This document shows positions 1-6,306 of a stretch of 46,518 nt of DNA, piece after piece (the first letter of the stretch is position 1; the number at the start of each line of letters is the position of its first letter). Where the stretch lies: contig CALUKF010000021.1 in NCBI GenBank assembly GCA_944321145.1, positions 1 to 46,518 on the forward strand. The letters run 5' to 3'. Under the pieces are notes generated by a model. That model searched no databases. It saw nothing but the letters and a program-made list of their open reading frames with translations, and was not told the origin of the DNA. The DNA is from an uncultured Odoribacter sp. GTDB lineage: Bacteria; Bacteroidota; Bacteroidia; Bacteroidales; Marinifilaceae. The position numbers and the translations under genes are program-made.

Positions 1-4
1 CTTA

Positions 5-53
5 TCACCGCCCTCCGACATTACCGCTACGCTCCAATGGAGGAGGGCGGTGA
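5..53. repeat. GC-rich hairpin at left edge
   Basis: Perfect 12-bp inverted repeat: TCACCGCCCTCC at 5-16 pairs with GGAGGGCGGTGA at 42-53, with a 25-nt loop. It may be a terminator or dispersed intergenic repeat belonging to a gene left of the window. No T-run follows directly, so terminator function is uncertain. Confidence 0.5.
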
Positions 54-441
54 TTGCACTTCTATATTGAATCTATACTGCATAATAAGTGATGCCCTTT
101 ATCCGCAGCCGCAACCCGGACAATACCACGGGAAGGACAACCGCTTACTCCCTATTTTTACTGCTTATATCCGTCTGTTTTATGTAATATCTCCATATAA
201 AATACATTTATTATTTTGTCAGAATGCAATTATTATACTATCTAAAACAATATAGCAACCGTATACTAATAATATAGTAATAATATACTACACGAAGAAA
301 CAACGGAAAATGAACGGAAAGAAAAGGTAAATGCAGGGGTATCGGAGAGGGCTTCCACACCACCGGACTATGGGCAGGGAAGGACAAGAAAAAGGCGGAA
401 TGGACGGCAAAAAAGAAAAGGAAAGGATTCAGGGAGGGGAA
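54..441. other. Non-coding interval left of first gene
   Basis: No convincing gene. Positions 170-300 are AT-rich and contain an 11-bp tandem duplication (TAATAATATAG, TAATAATATAC at 267-288). From about 303 to 460 the plus strand becomes strongly purine-rich (G/A), running up to the promoter of the first gene. The short open frame at 37-255 has low-complexity composition and no initiation signal. Confidence 0.5.
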
Positions 442-473
442 TTTGGAGGGATGGGGGGATTTGTGTAGCTTTG
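442..473 (+). promoter_or_regulatory. Bacteroidota-type promoter
   Basis: TTTG at 442-445 and TAGCTTTG (TAnnTTTG) at 466-473, separated by 20 nt, fit the -33/-7 consensus of the Bacteroidota housekeeping sigma factor. Predicted transcription start is near 478, about 20 nt before the ATG at 498. This excludes the in-frame TTG at 471, which lies inside the promoter. Confidence 0.7.
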
Positions 474-497
474 CAGGAGAATTTAAAAAGGATTGTT

Positions 498-1217
498 ATG
501 AAGATATGGAATAGTATATTCGGGAGTTTCAAGAAGAAAAAGAAAGTGGAAGCGCCGAGGGGCGGAGGCATCGACGCGGCGCTCGAACGGGCGATGCGCG
601 AGATGAGGAAGGAGCGCGGGGAGAAGGAGATTGAGTGGGAAGTGAGGTTTACGAAGACGCTGCAACTGGGGAGGCTGTATTCGATTGTGATATTGTTCGG
701 GTTTCCGGGGGAGCGCGACGGGTTTGACCCCGGACTGAAGGGGTTTGTGCAGGCGAACAGGAACCGGGCAGTGACCATCGAGCCGCTGCATCCGGGGGTG
801 GAGCCCGACCCGCTGGCAGACGCAGAGGAGGTGTTCCGCGCAACGGTGCATTACGAGGCGGTGCAGGTGGCAGCGGGAATTCTGGCAGTGCCGCAGGTGA
901 CGGCGGAGGTGGACGAGGCGGAGGGCTTGGTGCGGTTCCGCTGGGAGGCGGACGAGGGGGAGGGCGAGGACAGGCACCGGAACGACCTGGTGTACGGGGT
1001 GGTAGCCTGCCCGGCTTTCGGCGACTGCCGCATCCGCGAGCTGGGGAAGCGCGGGGAGTCGGGGGAGTGCGTGATTCCGGCGCGCCCGCAATGGAAGGGG
1101 CTGGAGCTGTGGGCTTATGTGTTCTCGACAACGGAGGACGGGATGGACGCTTCCGGCTCGGCGTGCGTAGCGGAGCGGGTCGTGCTTAACAATGTGGCAT
1201 TAACGACGAAAGGTTAA
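498..1217 (+). CDS. Hypothetical protein, possibly DUF6266-like
   Basis: Protein of 239 residues starting at the ATG that follows a good promoter. I do not recognise it with confidence. The N-terminus has a run of five lysines (residues 12-16), then a charged helix. The remainder looks like beta-rich domains, ending in a segment (ELWAYVFSTTEDGMDAS) faintly reminiscent of the C-terminal strand of Bacteroidota DUF6266 proteins; this is a weak resemblance only. There is no signal peptide or transmembrane segment. It lies 6 nt upstream of the sugar kinase and is probably its operon leader. Codons end mainly in G, as in the next four genes. Function unknown. Confidence 0.7.
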   Translation: MKIWNSIFGSFKKKKKVEAPRGGGIDAALERAMREMRKERGEKEIEWEVRFTKTLQLGRLYSIVILFGFPGERDGFDPGLKGFVQANRNRAVTIEPLHPGVEPDPLADAEEVFRATVHYEAVQVAAGILAVPQVTAEVDEAEGLVRFRWEADEGEGEDRHRNDLVYGVVACPAFGDCRIRELGKRGESGECVIPARPQWKGLELWAYVFSTTEDGMDASGSACVAERVVLNNVALTTKG

Positions 1218-1223
1218 GAAGAT

Positions 1224-2114
1224 ATGAAGGACAAGGAGTTTGTTGTCGGGATTGGGGAAACGCTTTGGGACATGCTCCCGGATGGCAAGAAGCTGGGCGG
1301 CGCGCCTGCCAATTTCGCATACCACGCGTCGCAGTTCGGGCTGGCGAGCCGAGTGGTGAGTGCCGTGGGGCGGGATGAGCTGGGAGACAAGGCATTGACG
1401 CATTTGGACAGGAAGGGGCTGGAGCATTTGCTGGTGCGGGTGGATTACCCGACGGGGACGGTGGAGGTGACGCTGGAAGCAGGGGGCATTCCCCGGTATG
1501 ACATCAAACGGGGCGTGGCGTGGGACCATATTCCCTTCACGCCGGAGGTGGAAGAGCTGGCGCGGAGGACGCAGGCGGTGTGCTTCGGGTCGCTGGCGCA
1601 GCGGGAGGAGGAGTCGCGGAGGACGATTCACCGTTTTCTGGAGGCGATGCCCCGCGGGGAAGGGCGTTACCGGGTGTTCGACGTGAACCTGCGGCAGGAT
1701 TTCTACACGCGGGAGGTGCTGGAGCATTCGATGCGGCAGTGCGACGTGCTGAAGCTGAACGACGAGGAGCTGGAGATTGTGGGGCGGATGGAGGGAACGG
1801 CGGAAGGGACGGCGGAGGAACGTTGCCGGGAGTTGATGGGCAAGTACGGGCTGCGGATGCTCATCCTGACGTGCGGGACGCGGGGGAGCTATGTGTTTGC
1901 ACAAGAGGGTACGTCGTTTGCGGAGACGCCGCAGGTGGAAGTGGCGGACACGGTGGGCGCGGGGGATTCGTTCACGGCGACGTTCGTGGCTTCGCTGCTG
2001 CAAGGGAAGGACGTGCGGACGGCGCACCTGCGGGCGACGCGGGTGGCGGCATACGTGTGTTCGCAGGAAGGAGCGATGCCCAAGCTGCCGGAGGAGTTGA
2101 GGGCAGGCGATTAA
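1224..2114 (+). CDS. PfkB-family carbohydrate kinase (fructokinase-like)
   Basis: Predicted cytoplasmic ATP-dependent sugar kinase of the ribokinase/PfkB family, 296 residues, the usual family length. The N-terminal substrate region has GGAPANF at residues 25-31. The C-terminal family signature DTVGAGDSF is at 242-250, with Asp248 as the expected catalytic base and the GAG backbone as anion hole. The DVNLRQDFY segment near 153-161 matches the fructokinase branch, but the substrate (fructose or another ketose) is inferred. It starts 6 nt after the previous gene and is followed after 30 nt by a Crp/Fnr-like regulator, so the three probably form one transcript. Third codon positions are dominated by G. 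Confidence 0.9.
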   Translation: MKDKEFVVGIGETLWDMLPDGKKLGGAPANFAYHASQFGLASRVVSAVGRDELGDKALTHLDRKGLEHLLVRVDYPTGTVEVTLEAGGIPRYDIKRGVAWDHIPFTPEVEELARRTQAVCFGSLAQREEESRRTIHRFLEAMPRGEGRYRVFDVNLRQDFYTREVLEHSMRQCDVLKLNDEELEIVGRMEGTAEGTAEERCRELMGKYGLRMLILTCGTRGSYVFAQEGTSFAETPQVEVADTVGAGDSFTATFVASLLQGKDVRTAHLRATRVAAYVCSQEGAMPKLPEELRAGD

Positions 2115-2144
2115 GGAGGGACGGTAAGGACGTGGAGGAGTGCC

Positions 2145-2711
2145 ATGGAACGGATTGTCAGAAGAATGCGGGAATTGTACCCGGTGTCGGACGAGGCGCT
2201 GGGACTGCTGGCAGGAAGGCTGGAGCGGCGGGTGTATGCGCCACGGACGGTGATTGTGGAGGCGGGGAAGGCGGACAGGCGGGTGTATTTCATCGAACGG
2301 GGGATGACGCGGTCGTACAGCCTGTGGGACGGGCGGGAGGTGACGAGCTGGTTTTCGCTGGAGGGGGACGTGACGTGCAGTTCGTGGTCGCTGTACCGGG
2401 GACGGGCAGGGTTTGAGTATGTGGAGACGCTGGAGGAGACGGAGGCGTATGTGACGACGACGGGGGAACTGACGGAATTGTACGGGCTGCACATCGACCT
2501 GGCGAATTGGGGGCGGGTGTTGCAGCAGGAGAATTTCTTGTTGTTGCAGGACGTGCACCTCATGCGGCTGAACCTGGAGGCGCGGGAGCGGTATGAGATG
2601 ATGCAGAGGCTGTTCCCGGAGGTGTGCCGGCGGGCGAACTTGGGGCATATCGCCTCGTTCCTGGGCATCACGCAGCAGTCGTTGAGCCGAATCAGAGGGA
2701 GGAGGGATTAA
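2145..2711 (+). CDS. Crp/Fnr-family transcriptional regulator
   Basis: Protein of 188 residues with a cyclic-nucleotide-binding-type beta-roll at about residues 15-115 and a short C-terminal helix-turn-helix ending in SFLGITQQSLSRIRGR. This layout is common in Bacteroidota Crp/Fnr proteins, whose ligand is usually unknown; the canonical cAMP-contact residues are not evident. It follows the sugar kinase by 30 nt and may control it or the downstream acetyltransferase and phosphatase; that is inference from position. Its stop codon TAA (2709-2711) lies inside the first heptamer of a tandem repeat. Confidence 0.88.
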   Translation: MERIVRRMRELYPVSDEALGLLAGRLERRVYAPRTVIVEAGKADRRVYFIERGMTRSYSLWDGREVTSWFSLEGDVTCSSWSLYRGRAGFEYVETLEETEAYVTTTGELTELYGLHIDLANWGRVLQQENFLLLQDVHLMRLNLEARERYEMMQRLFPEVCRRANLGHIASFLGITQQSLSRIRGRRD

Positions 2712-2747
2712 CGATTAACGATGAAGGATTAACGATTAACGATGAAC
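2706..2747 (+). repeat. Heptamer tandem repeat (GATTAAC type), six units
   Basis: Six uninterrupted 7-nt units, two-thirds of them GATTAAC with variants GATGAAG and GATGAAC. The first unit contains the stop codon of the Crp/Fnr-like gene. Because 7 is coprime with 3, the TAA in each unit falls in a different reading frame, so three units close all frames. Related arrays occur at 2818-2845, 3444-3492 and 4133-4160. Confidence 0.85.
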
Positions 2748-2804
2748 GAGGGGGAGGGAGGGATTTTTTAACATAGGTGAAAAGGGAGGACGGGGGGGAT
2801 GGGG

Positions 2805-2812
2805 TATCTTTG
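2805..2812 (+). promoter_or_regulatory. Putative -7 promoter element
   Basis: TATCTTTG matches TAnnTTTG; predicted start near 2817, 40 nt before the acetyltransferase ATG. No clear -33 TTTG is visible; instead the upstream 60 nt are purine-rich. The second heptamer array would be in the 5' UTR. Confidence 0.55.
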
Positions 2813-2817
2813 CAGGC

Positions 2818-2845
2818 GATTAAGGATAAGTGATTAACGATTAAC
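2818..2845 (+). repeat. Heptamer tandem repeat, four units
   Basis: Units GATTAAG, GATAAGT, GATTAAC, GATTAAC in the predicted 5' UTR of the acetyltransferase, 11 nt before its ATG. Confidence 0.75.
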
Positions 2846-2856
2846 AAGTAGCAGAT

Positions 2857-3459
2857 ATGAAAAGCGAATTGGAGAAGTGCATGGCGGGCGAATTGTATGA
2901 CTGCCATGACCGGGTGTTCATTGAGCGGAAGGCGCGGGCATCGGAGTGGTGCCGGAGATATAACGCGGTGCCGTACAGCGAACGGGGAAAGCGGCATGCG
3001 ATGCTGCGGGAATTGTTCGGGAGCGTGGGGGAACATGTGACGGTGGGCGACGAGTTCCTGTGCGGCTTCGGGGACAATATTTACATCGGGGAGCATGTGT
3101 CGGTGAATATCCGGTGCGTGTTCGTGGATTGCAACCGGATTACGATTGGCGACCGGGTGCTGATTGCGCCGGGGGTGCAGATTAATACGTCGACGCACCC
3201 GGTGGAGCTGAGGGAGCGGCTGAACGCGGATTGGGAGCCGGGGAGCGAGGCTTATTTCTGGCGGACGCGGGCGTTGCCCATCACGGTGGAGGACGATTGT
3301 TGGATTGGGGCGGGTGCCATCCTGCTGCCGGGGGTGACCATCGGGCACGGGAGCGTCATCGGCGCAGGGAGCGTGGTGAACAAGGATATCCCGGCGAATT
3401 GCGTGGCAGCGGGAAACCCGTGCAGGGTAATCAGGCGGTTAATGATGAACGAGGAATGA
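2857..3459 (+). CDS. Sugar O-acetyltransferase (maltose/galactoside type)
   Basis: Protein of 200 residues of the Maa/LacA branch of left-handed beta-helix acetyltransferases, which move acetyl from acetyl-CoA to a sugar hydroxyl. The N-terminal helical cap (residues 1-55) starts with the typical LEKCMAGELYD motif. Hexapeptide repeats run from about 60 to 195. The sequence NTSTHPVELRER carries His114, the expected catalytic base. Length is normal. The true substrate is usually unknown for this family. The last six residues (LMMNEE) and the stop are encoded by a heptamer repeat array that also supplies the start codon of the next gene. Confidence 0.9.
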   Translation: MKSELEKCMAGELYDCHDRVFIERKARASEWCRRYNAVPYSERGKRHAMLRELFGSVGEHVTVGDEFLCGFGDNIYIGEHVSVNIRCVFVDCNRITIGDRVLIAPGVQINTSTHPVELRERLNADWEPGSEAYFWRTRALPITVEDDCWIGAGAILLPGVTIGHGSVIGAGSVVNKDIPANCVAAGNPCRVIRRLMMNEE

Positions 3460-3492
3460 TTAATGATTAATGATTAACGAGGAACGATGAAG
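3444..3492 (+). repeat. Heptamer tandem repeat, seven units
   Basis: Units GATGAAC, GAGGAAT, GATTAAT, GATTAAT, GATTAAC, GAGGAAC, GATGAAG. The array encodes the C-terminus and TGA stop of the acetyltransferase, contains a purine GAGG unit at 3479-3482 that could act as a ribosome-binding site, and provides the ATG (3487) of the HAD gene in its last unit. Confidence 0.85.
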
Positions 3493-4137
3493 AAGATGGT
3501 GATGTTTGATATGGACGGGACGATCGGGGACACGCTGCCGATGTGCGACGAAGCGTTCAAGCGGGCTGTGGAGCCGTACCTGCAACGGGCGATGACGGAG
3601 GAGGAGATTGTGAAGTTGTACGGGGTGAACGAGGAGGGAATGTTCCAGTTGGCGGCGGGAGGGCATTGGCAGGAGGCGATAGAGGATTTCTACGGGTATT
3701 ATGCGGAAATGCACGAGGCGTGGTGCCCTGCGCCGTTCAAGGGGATGCGGGAGCTGCTGGGGGACTTGAAGGCGGCGGGGAAAGGGCTGGCGTTGGTGAC
3801 GGGCAAGGGGGCGGAGTGCTGCCGGATGACGCTGGAGCGGTTCGGGCTGGCGGAGGGGGTGTTCGACTTCGTGGAAACGGGGGCGCCTGACCGCAACCGG
3901 AAGCCGGAAGCCATCCGGAGCATCCTGGAACGGAGCGGCGTGAAGGCGGAGGAGGCAGTGTATGTGGGCGACACGGTGTCGGACGTGGAGGCGTGCCGCG
4001 AGGCAGGCATCGAGTGCCTGTCCGCCGCGTGGGCAAAGAGCGCAAGGCGCGAGGCACTGGAAGCGGCGAACGCAGGGCGGGTGGTCGGCTCGGTGCAGGA
4101 ACTGAGGAGGAGGTTGGGGATGAAGGAGAAGCGATGA
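3487..4137 (+). CDS. HAD-superfamily hydrolase (phosphoglycolate phosphatase-like)
   Basis: Protein of 216 residues with all four HAD motifs: DMDGT with nucleophile Asp8 and acid/base Asp10, the LVTGKG threonine near 105, Lys139 (RNRKPEA), and YVGDTVSDVEA with Asp162 and Asp166. A helical cap lies between residues 18 and 85. This matches subclass I beta-phosphoglucomutase/Gph-type phosphatases; the substrate cannot be told from sequence, though neighbouring sugar kinase and acetyltransferase genes suggest a sugar or glycolytic phosphate. Its start codon is in a heptamer array with GAGG seven nt upstream, and its TGA lies at the start of the next array. Confidence 0.9.
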   Translation: MKKMVMFDMDGTIGDTLPMCDEAFKRAVEPYLQRAMTEEEIVKLYGVNEEGMFQLAAGGHWQEAIEDFYGYYAEMHEAWCPAPFKGMRELLGDLKAAGKGLALVTGKGAECCRMTLERFGLAEGVFDFVETGAPDRNRKPEAIRSILERSGVKAEEAVYVGDTVSDVEACREAGIECLSAAWAKSARREALEAANAGRVVGSVQELRRRLGMKEKR

Positions 4138-4160
4138 ACGATTAACGATGAATGATTAAC
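4133..4160 (+). repeat. Heptamer tandem repeat, four units
   Basis: Units GATGAAC, GATTAAC, GATGAAT, GATTAAC followed by GAGG. The first unit contains the TGA stop of the HAD gene. No gene follows on the plus strand, so a start-codon role is not required here. Confidence 0.8.
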
Positions 4161-4213
4161 GAGGGAGGAAAAAGAAGGTAGAAAGAGGATTTATATGAAT
4201 ACAATATGCTGCA

Positions 4214-4450
4214 TCATTTGCCATCAGTATAAGGGGTGCGTTCATGCAAATGGCGGAAGCCCTCTACTTTCGCGTCGTCCAAAGTGCCTTCTGCCCATAG
4301 ACGGTCGATTTCCTCCTCCGCCTGACGGGCAAAGTAGTCGGATATGATTTGCTTCAATTGGGAGAGCATCTCCGGCGAACGGACAAATGACATCATGTCA
4401 ATCAGTTCCAATTGCGCTTTGTTGAATATGGTTGCTTGTATTGCTGACAT
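4214..4450 (-). CDS. Small antitoxin-like hypothetical protein
   Basis: Protein of 78 residues starting MSAIQATIFNKAQLEL. This start is chosen because AAAGGAGG, an unusually strong Shine-Dalgarno for this phylum, lies a few nt upstream; a longer form beginning 14 codons earlier lacks such a signal. The sequence is helical and acidic (ISDYFARQAEEEIDRLWAEGTL), resembling the small proteins that precede PIN- or RelE-type toxins in Bacteroidales; this is recollection of a pattern, not a domain hit. No toxin gene follows on this strand within the window, so it may be an orphan. Its genomic setting between unrelated genes fits a mobile small module. Confidence 0.6.
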   Translation of the reverse strand: MSAIQATIFNKAQLELIDMMSFVRSPEMLSQLKQIISDYFARQAEEEIDRLWAEGTLDDAKVEGFRHLHERTPYTDGK

Positions 4451-4489
4451 AGTATTTCCTCCTTTTTGGTTCGTATAAGTATTCCAAGA

Positions 4490-4497
4490 CAAAGTTA
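4490..4497 (-). promoter_or_regulatory. -7 element for the antitoxin-like gene
   Basis: On the minus strand this reads TAACTTTG (TAnnTTTG). Predicted start near 4485, giving a leader of about 35 nt that contains the strong Shine-Dalgarno. It diverges from a similar element at 4542-4549. Confidence 0.6.
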
Positions 4498-4541
4498 GTG
4501 TTTTTTACCTTCACTGCAGTTGGAAATCTCCGCTTTTTTCA

Positions 4542-4549
4542 TAACTTTG
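4542..4549 (+). promoter_or_regulatory. -7 element pointing right
   Basis: TAACTTTG (TAnnTTTG), 44 bp from the divergent element at 4490-4497. Its transcript would begin near 4554 and cover the small open frame ending at 4753. Confidence 0.45.
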
Positions 4550-4603
4550 TGGAGAGTATTCATTTATGATTTGGAACAAATAGATGACAATCGCTTCTAT
4601 TTC

Positions 4604-4753
4604 ATGGATTACTTCGGGCATCTGATACTTGCATACCAAAAGGATGGCGAAAGTTATTATGCCAACTCTGTCAATGATGAAAAATACGCCCCAAAGGAAG
4701 GGGCGTTTATAGAAAGCACTTTAAGGCAACTGCAACAGAATACCGAACAATGA
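4604..4753 (+). CDS. Possible small ORF (49 aa), unknown
   Basis: Open frame of 49 codons from the ATG at 4604 (MDYFGHLILAYQKD...); the frame is open further upstream with only TTG starts, one at 4571. It lies downstream of a plausible promoter. Composition is protein-like (YYANSVNDEKYAPKEGAF), but a 7-bp hairpin (ACGCCCC/GGGGCGT, 4686-4706) sits inside it. It could be a genuine small protein, a decayed partner of the divergent antitoxin-like gene, or not coding. Low confidence. Confidence 0.3.
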   Translation: MDYFGHLILAYQKDGESYYANSVNDEKYAPKEGAFIESTLRQLQQNTEQ

Positions 4754-4824
4754 GCTGTTTGAAAGGACAGCGGTGAAAGAAGGGCAAAATGCCTTTTTAT
4801 CATACTCCCTCCCCCATCGGGGTA

Positions 4825-4845
4825 CTCCCCCTACTTTAGGGGGAG
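4825..4845. repeat. Short GC hairpin repeat
   Basis: CTCCCCC (4825-4831) pairs with GGGGGAG (4839-4845) around a 7-nt loop TACTTTA. Short palindromes of this form recur in Bacteroidales intergenic DNA. It lies upstream of the promoter for the next gene. Confidence 0.5.
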
Positions 4846-4899
4846 AGTTTAGTTGCATTAATTCGCGCGCCCGGCGGAAGGGAGAGCGGAAATATTGCG

Positions 4900-4907
4900 T
4901 ATCTTTG
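4900..4907 (+). promoter_or_regulatory. -7 promoter element
   Basis: TATCTTTG (TAnnTTTG); predicted start near 4912, 25 nt before the ATG at 4937. The -33 region is purine-rich without a clear TTTG. Confidence 0.55.
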
Positions 4908-4936
4908 GGGCAGGAAAGTTTTAAAACAAAAGAGAC

Positions 4937-5656
4937 ATGAGACAGAATTTTGGAGCGGAAGCGTGGAAGGAGATACGGAGCGCGGAGGAAATGGAGCAGA
5001 CGGCGCTGGAGTTGGGGTTCCTGCCGTTCTTCCGTTGCGGCATTCCGGGCTTCTCGATTGAGGAGCGGATTGCGGAGGAGTATTGGTTTTCGGACGAGGC
5101 GGAGGGGGCTTGGGAGTGGAAAGGTCCGGTCATCCGGGAAGGGCATTGCGCTTACGGGAAGTTCTTTGCGAAGAAGGCGGGGTACGTGAGCCTGGAATGG
5201 CTGCCCGACCTCATGAATTACCGGCGGGCGCAGCAGTATGCGAAGGACGAGGACACGGCGGCGCTGGACGACGTGGTGCTGCAGACGATTTGCGGAGCGG
5301 GGCATGTGACGGTAAAAGACTTGCGGCGGATGCTGGGGTTTGCGAGGGGGCGGAGCCGGCGGACGGCTACCGACCTGGTGAACGAAATCCCGGAGGAAGA
5401 ACGGGTGTCGCTGGAGCCGATATTGACGCGGCTGATGATGGAAGTGCGGGTGGTGATTGCGGACTTCGAGTATAACATCGACCGGCACGGGAACCGCTAC
5501 GGCTGGGGCGTGGCACGCTATACGACGCCGGAGACGTTGTACGGCAACCTGCGTACCGGGCGCACGCCGGAGGAGTCGCGGCAACGGATTTACGAGCACC
5601 TGCGAGGGCTGTTCCCGGAAGCAACGGAAAAACAGGTGGCGCGGCTGATTGGGTGA
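4937..5656 (+). CDS. AlkZ-related-like protein (tentative)
   Basis: Protein of 239 residues, soluble, no signal peptide. Segments such as GPVIREGHCAYGKFFAKKAGYVSLEWLPDL and the winged-helix-like stretch VTVKDLRRMLGF (near 120) recall Bacteroidota proteins annotated as AlkZ-related, distant relatives of the YcaQ/AlkZ DNA glycosylase group. The catalytic QxQ/QxD motif of true AlkZ is not evident, so enzymatic activity should not be assumed. It is a stand-alone gene with its own promoter and a possible terminator about 430 nt downstream. Codon use is G-ending like the 0.5-4.1 kb cluster. Confidence 0.55.
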   Translation: MRQNFGAEAWKEIRSAEEMEQTALELGFLPFFRCGIPGFSIEERIAEEYWFSDEAEGAWEWKGPVIREGHCAYGKFFAKKAGYVSLEWLPDLMNYRRAQQYAKDEDTAALDDVVLQTICGAGHVTVKDLRRMLGFARGRSRRTATDLVNEIPEEERVSLEPILTRLMMEVRVVIADFEYNIDRHGNRYGWGVARYTTPETLYGNLRTGRTPEESRQRIYEHLRGLFPEATEKQVARLIG

Positions 5657-6137
5657 AGGAGGAAGGATGCCCTACCCTTGCTCTACGGCTGGTCAACCAT
5701 TGCCTGACCATTGGTCAACCTCCCCTTCAATGCCCCCTCAATCCACCTTGGATTCCCCTTCGCTTCAACATCGTATCGCACGCAAAGGTGACACCAACTT
5801 GTTCCCAAGGAGAATGCACCGTGGTGTTGCCCACCCCTCTGCCAGCCCCCTCCCACTCTGCCTGCATCGAAAAAGAGAAACGGGCAATACGAAAAACTGA
5901 ACGTAAAAGGGCACCCGGCTGCTATCCTGTCGCTATCCCCTCTATGGTTACTTCGCTGCTGTTGGGGTGCTGCTGGGCAGCTGTTGCGCTCGCAGCCGAA
6001 AGAGCATAGGAGCAGCATCGAAACACCTCCCTAACAGAGTGCGGGGAAATAGCAAGCATATCTAATTCTTTCCAATCTTTGAAGAATTGGAATGTTTTTC
6101 AGGCGAAGATTATTTTTTGTAATTTTTCGGGAGGAAA
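5657..6137. other. Long non-coding interval before tRNA-Gln
   Basis: About 480 nt with open frames in several frames but no start signal or recognisable protein. It is C-rich on the plus strand at 5690-5860 and contains a GGTCAACC direct repeat (5691-5698 and again about 22 nt later) and a CTG/GCTG-rich stretch near 5950-6000. It ends in a terminator-like hairpin at 6070-6098. It may be a long 3' UTR of the upstream gene or an undescribed RNA. Confidence 0.4.
6070..6098 (+). terminator. Putative intrinsic terminator
   Basis: TTCCAAT at 6070-6076 pairs with ATTGGAA at 6086-6092, then TG and five T residues (6094-6098). It would end transcripts from the left, with no gene stop closer than 5656. 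Confidence 0.5.
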
Positions 6138-6170
6138 TTGTTGGAGGGAGAGAATTATTTTGTACCTTTG
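6138..6170 (+). promoter_or_regulatory. tRNA-Gln promoter
   Basis: TTGTTG at 6138-6143 and TACCTTTG at 6163-6170 form a good -33/-7 pair with a 19-nt spacer. Predicted start near 6175, 18 nt before the mature tRNA. Confidence 0.75.
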
Positions 6171-6192
6171 CGGTGTCGAAATGAGACACAAT

Positions 6193-6263
6193 TGTTCAAT
6201 GGTGTAATGGCAGCACAACAGATTCTGGTCCTGTTTGTCCAGGTTCGAGTCCTGGTTGAACAA
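6193..6263 (+). tRNA. tRNA-Gln (anticodon CTG)
   Basis: A 71-nt cloverleaf: acceptor TGTTCAA/TTGAACA with discriminator A; D arm GTGT/GCAC; anticodon loop TTCTGGT with CTG at positions 34-36; four-nt variable region; T arm CCAGG/CCTGG with loop TTCGAGT. CCA is not encoded. The anticodon stem ACAGA/CCTGT has an A-C mismatch at the loop-closing pair 31-39. Flanked by its own promoter and a strong terminator. GlnRS, which charges it, is encoded at 25.4-27.1 kb. Confidence 0.95.
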
Positions 6264-6272
6264 CAAAAGAAA

Positions 6273-6300
6273 AGCCCGAATGTTCGGGCTTTTTCTATTT
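6273..6300. terminator. Bidirectional intrinsic terminator
   Basis: AGCCCGAA (6273-6280) pairs with TTCGGGCT (6283-6290), two-nt loop, T-rich tail to 6300 on the plus strand and an A-rich left flank that gives a T-run on the minus strand. It ends the tRNA transcript and the convergent five-gene parE operon. Confidence 0.85.
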
Positions 6301-6306
6301 TATTGC

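Noticed and set aside
261-288. Possible XerCD/dif-like 11-6-11 arrangement (GTATACTAATA, ATATAG, TAATAATATAC)
   Set aside because: Arms match only 9 of 11 as an inverted repeat, and the TTATG-type XerD arm is missing; simple AT-rich tandem duplication explains it.
471-497. TTG start extending the first gene by nine codons
   Set aside because: The TTG is part of the TAGCTTTG promoter box, upstream of the predicted transcription start.
1200-2648. Long open frame (482 codons) on the minus strand opposite the sugar kinase and regulator
   Set aside because: Pro/His/Arg-rich low-complexity translation caused by G-ending codons on the other strand; the plus-strand genes have clear family motifs.
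5653-6018. Frames over 100 codons in the 5.7-6.0 kb gap
   Set aside because: Atypical composition, no start signal, no recognisable family on either strand.
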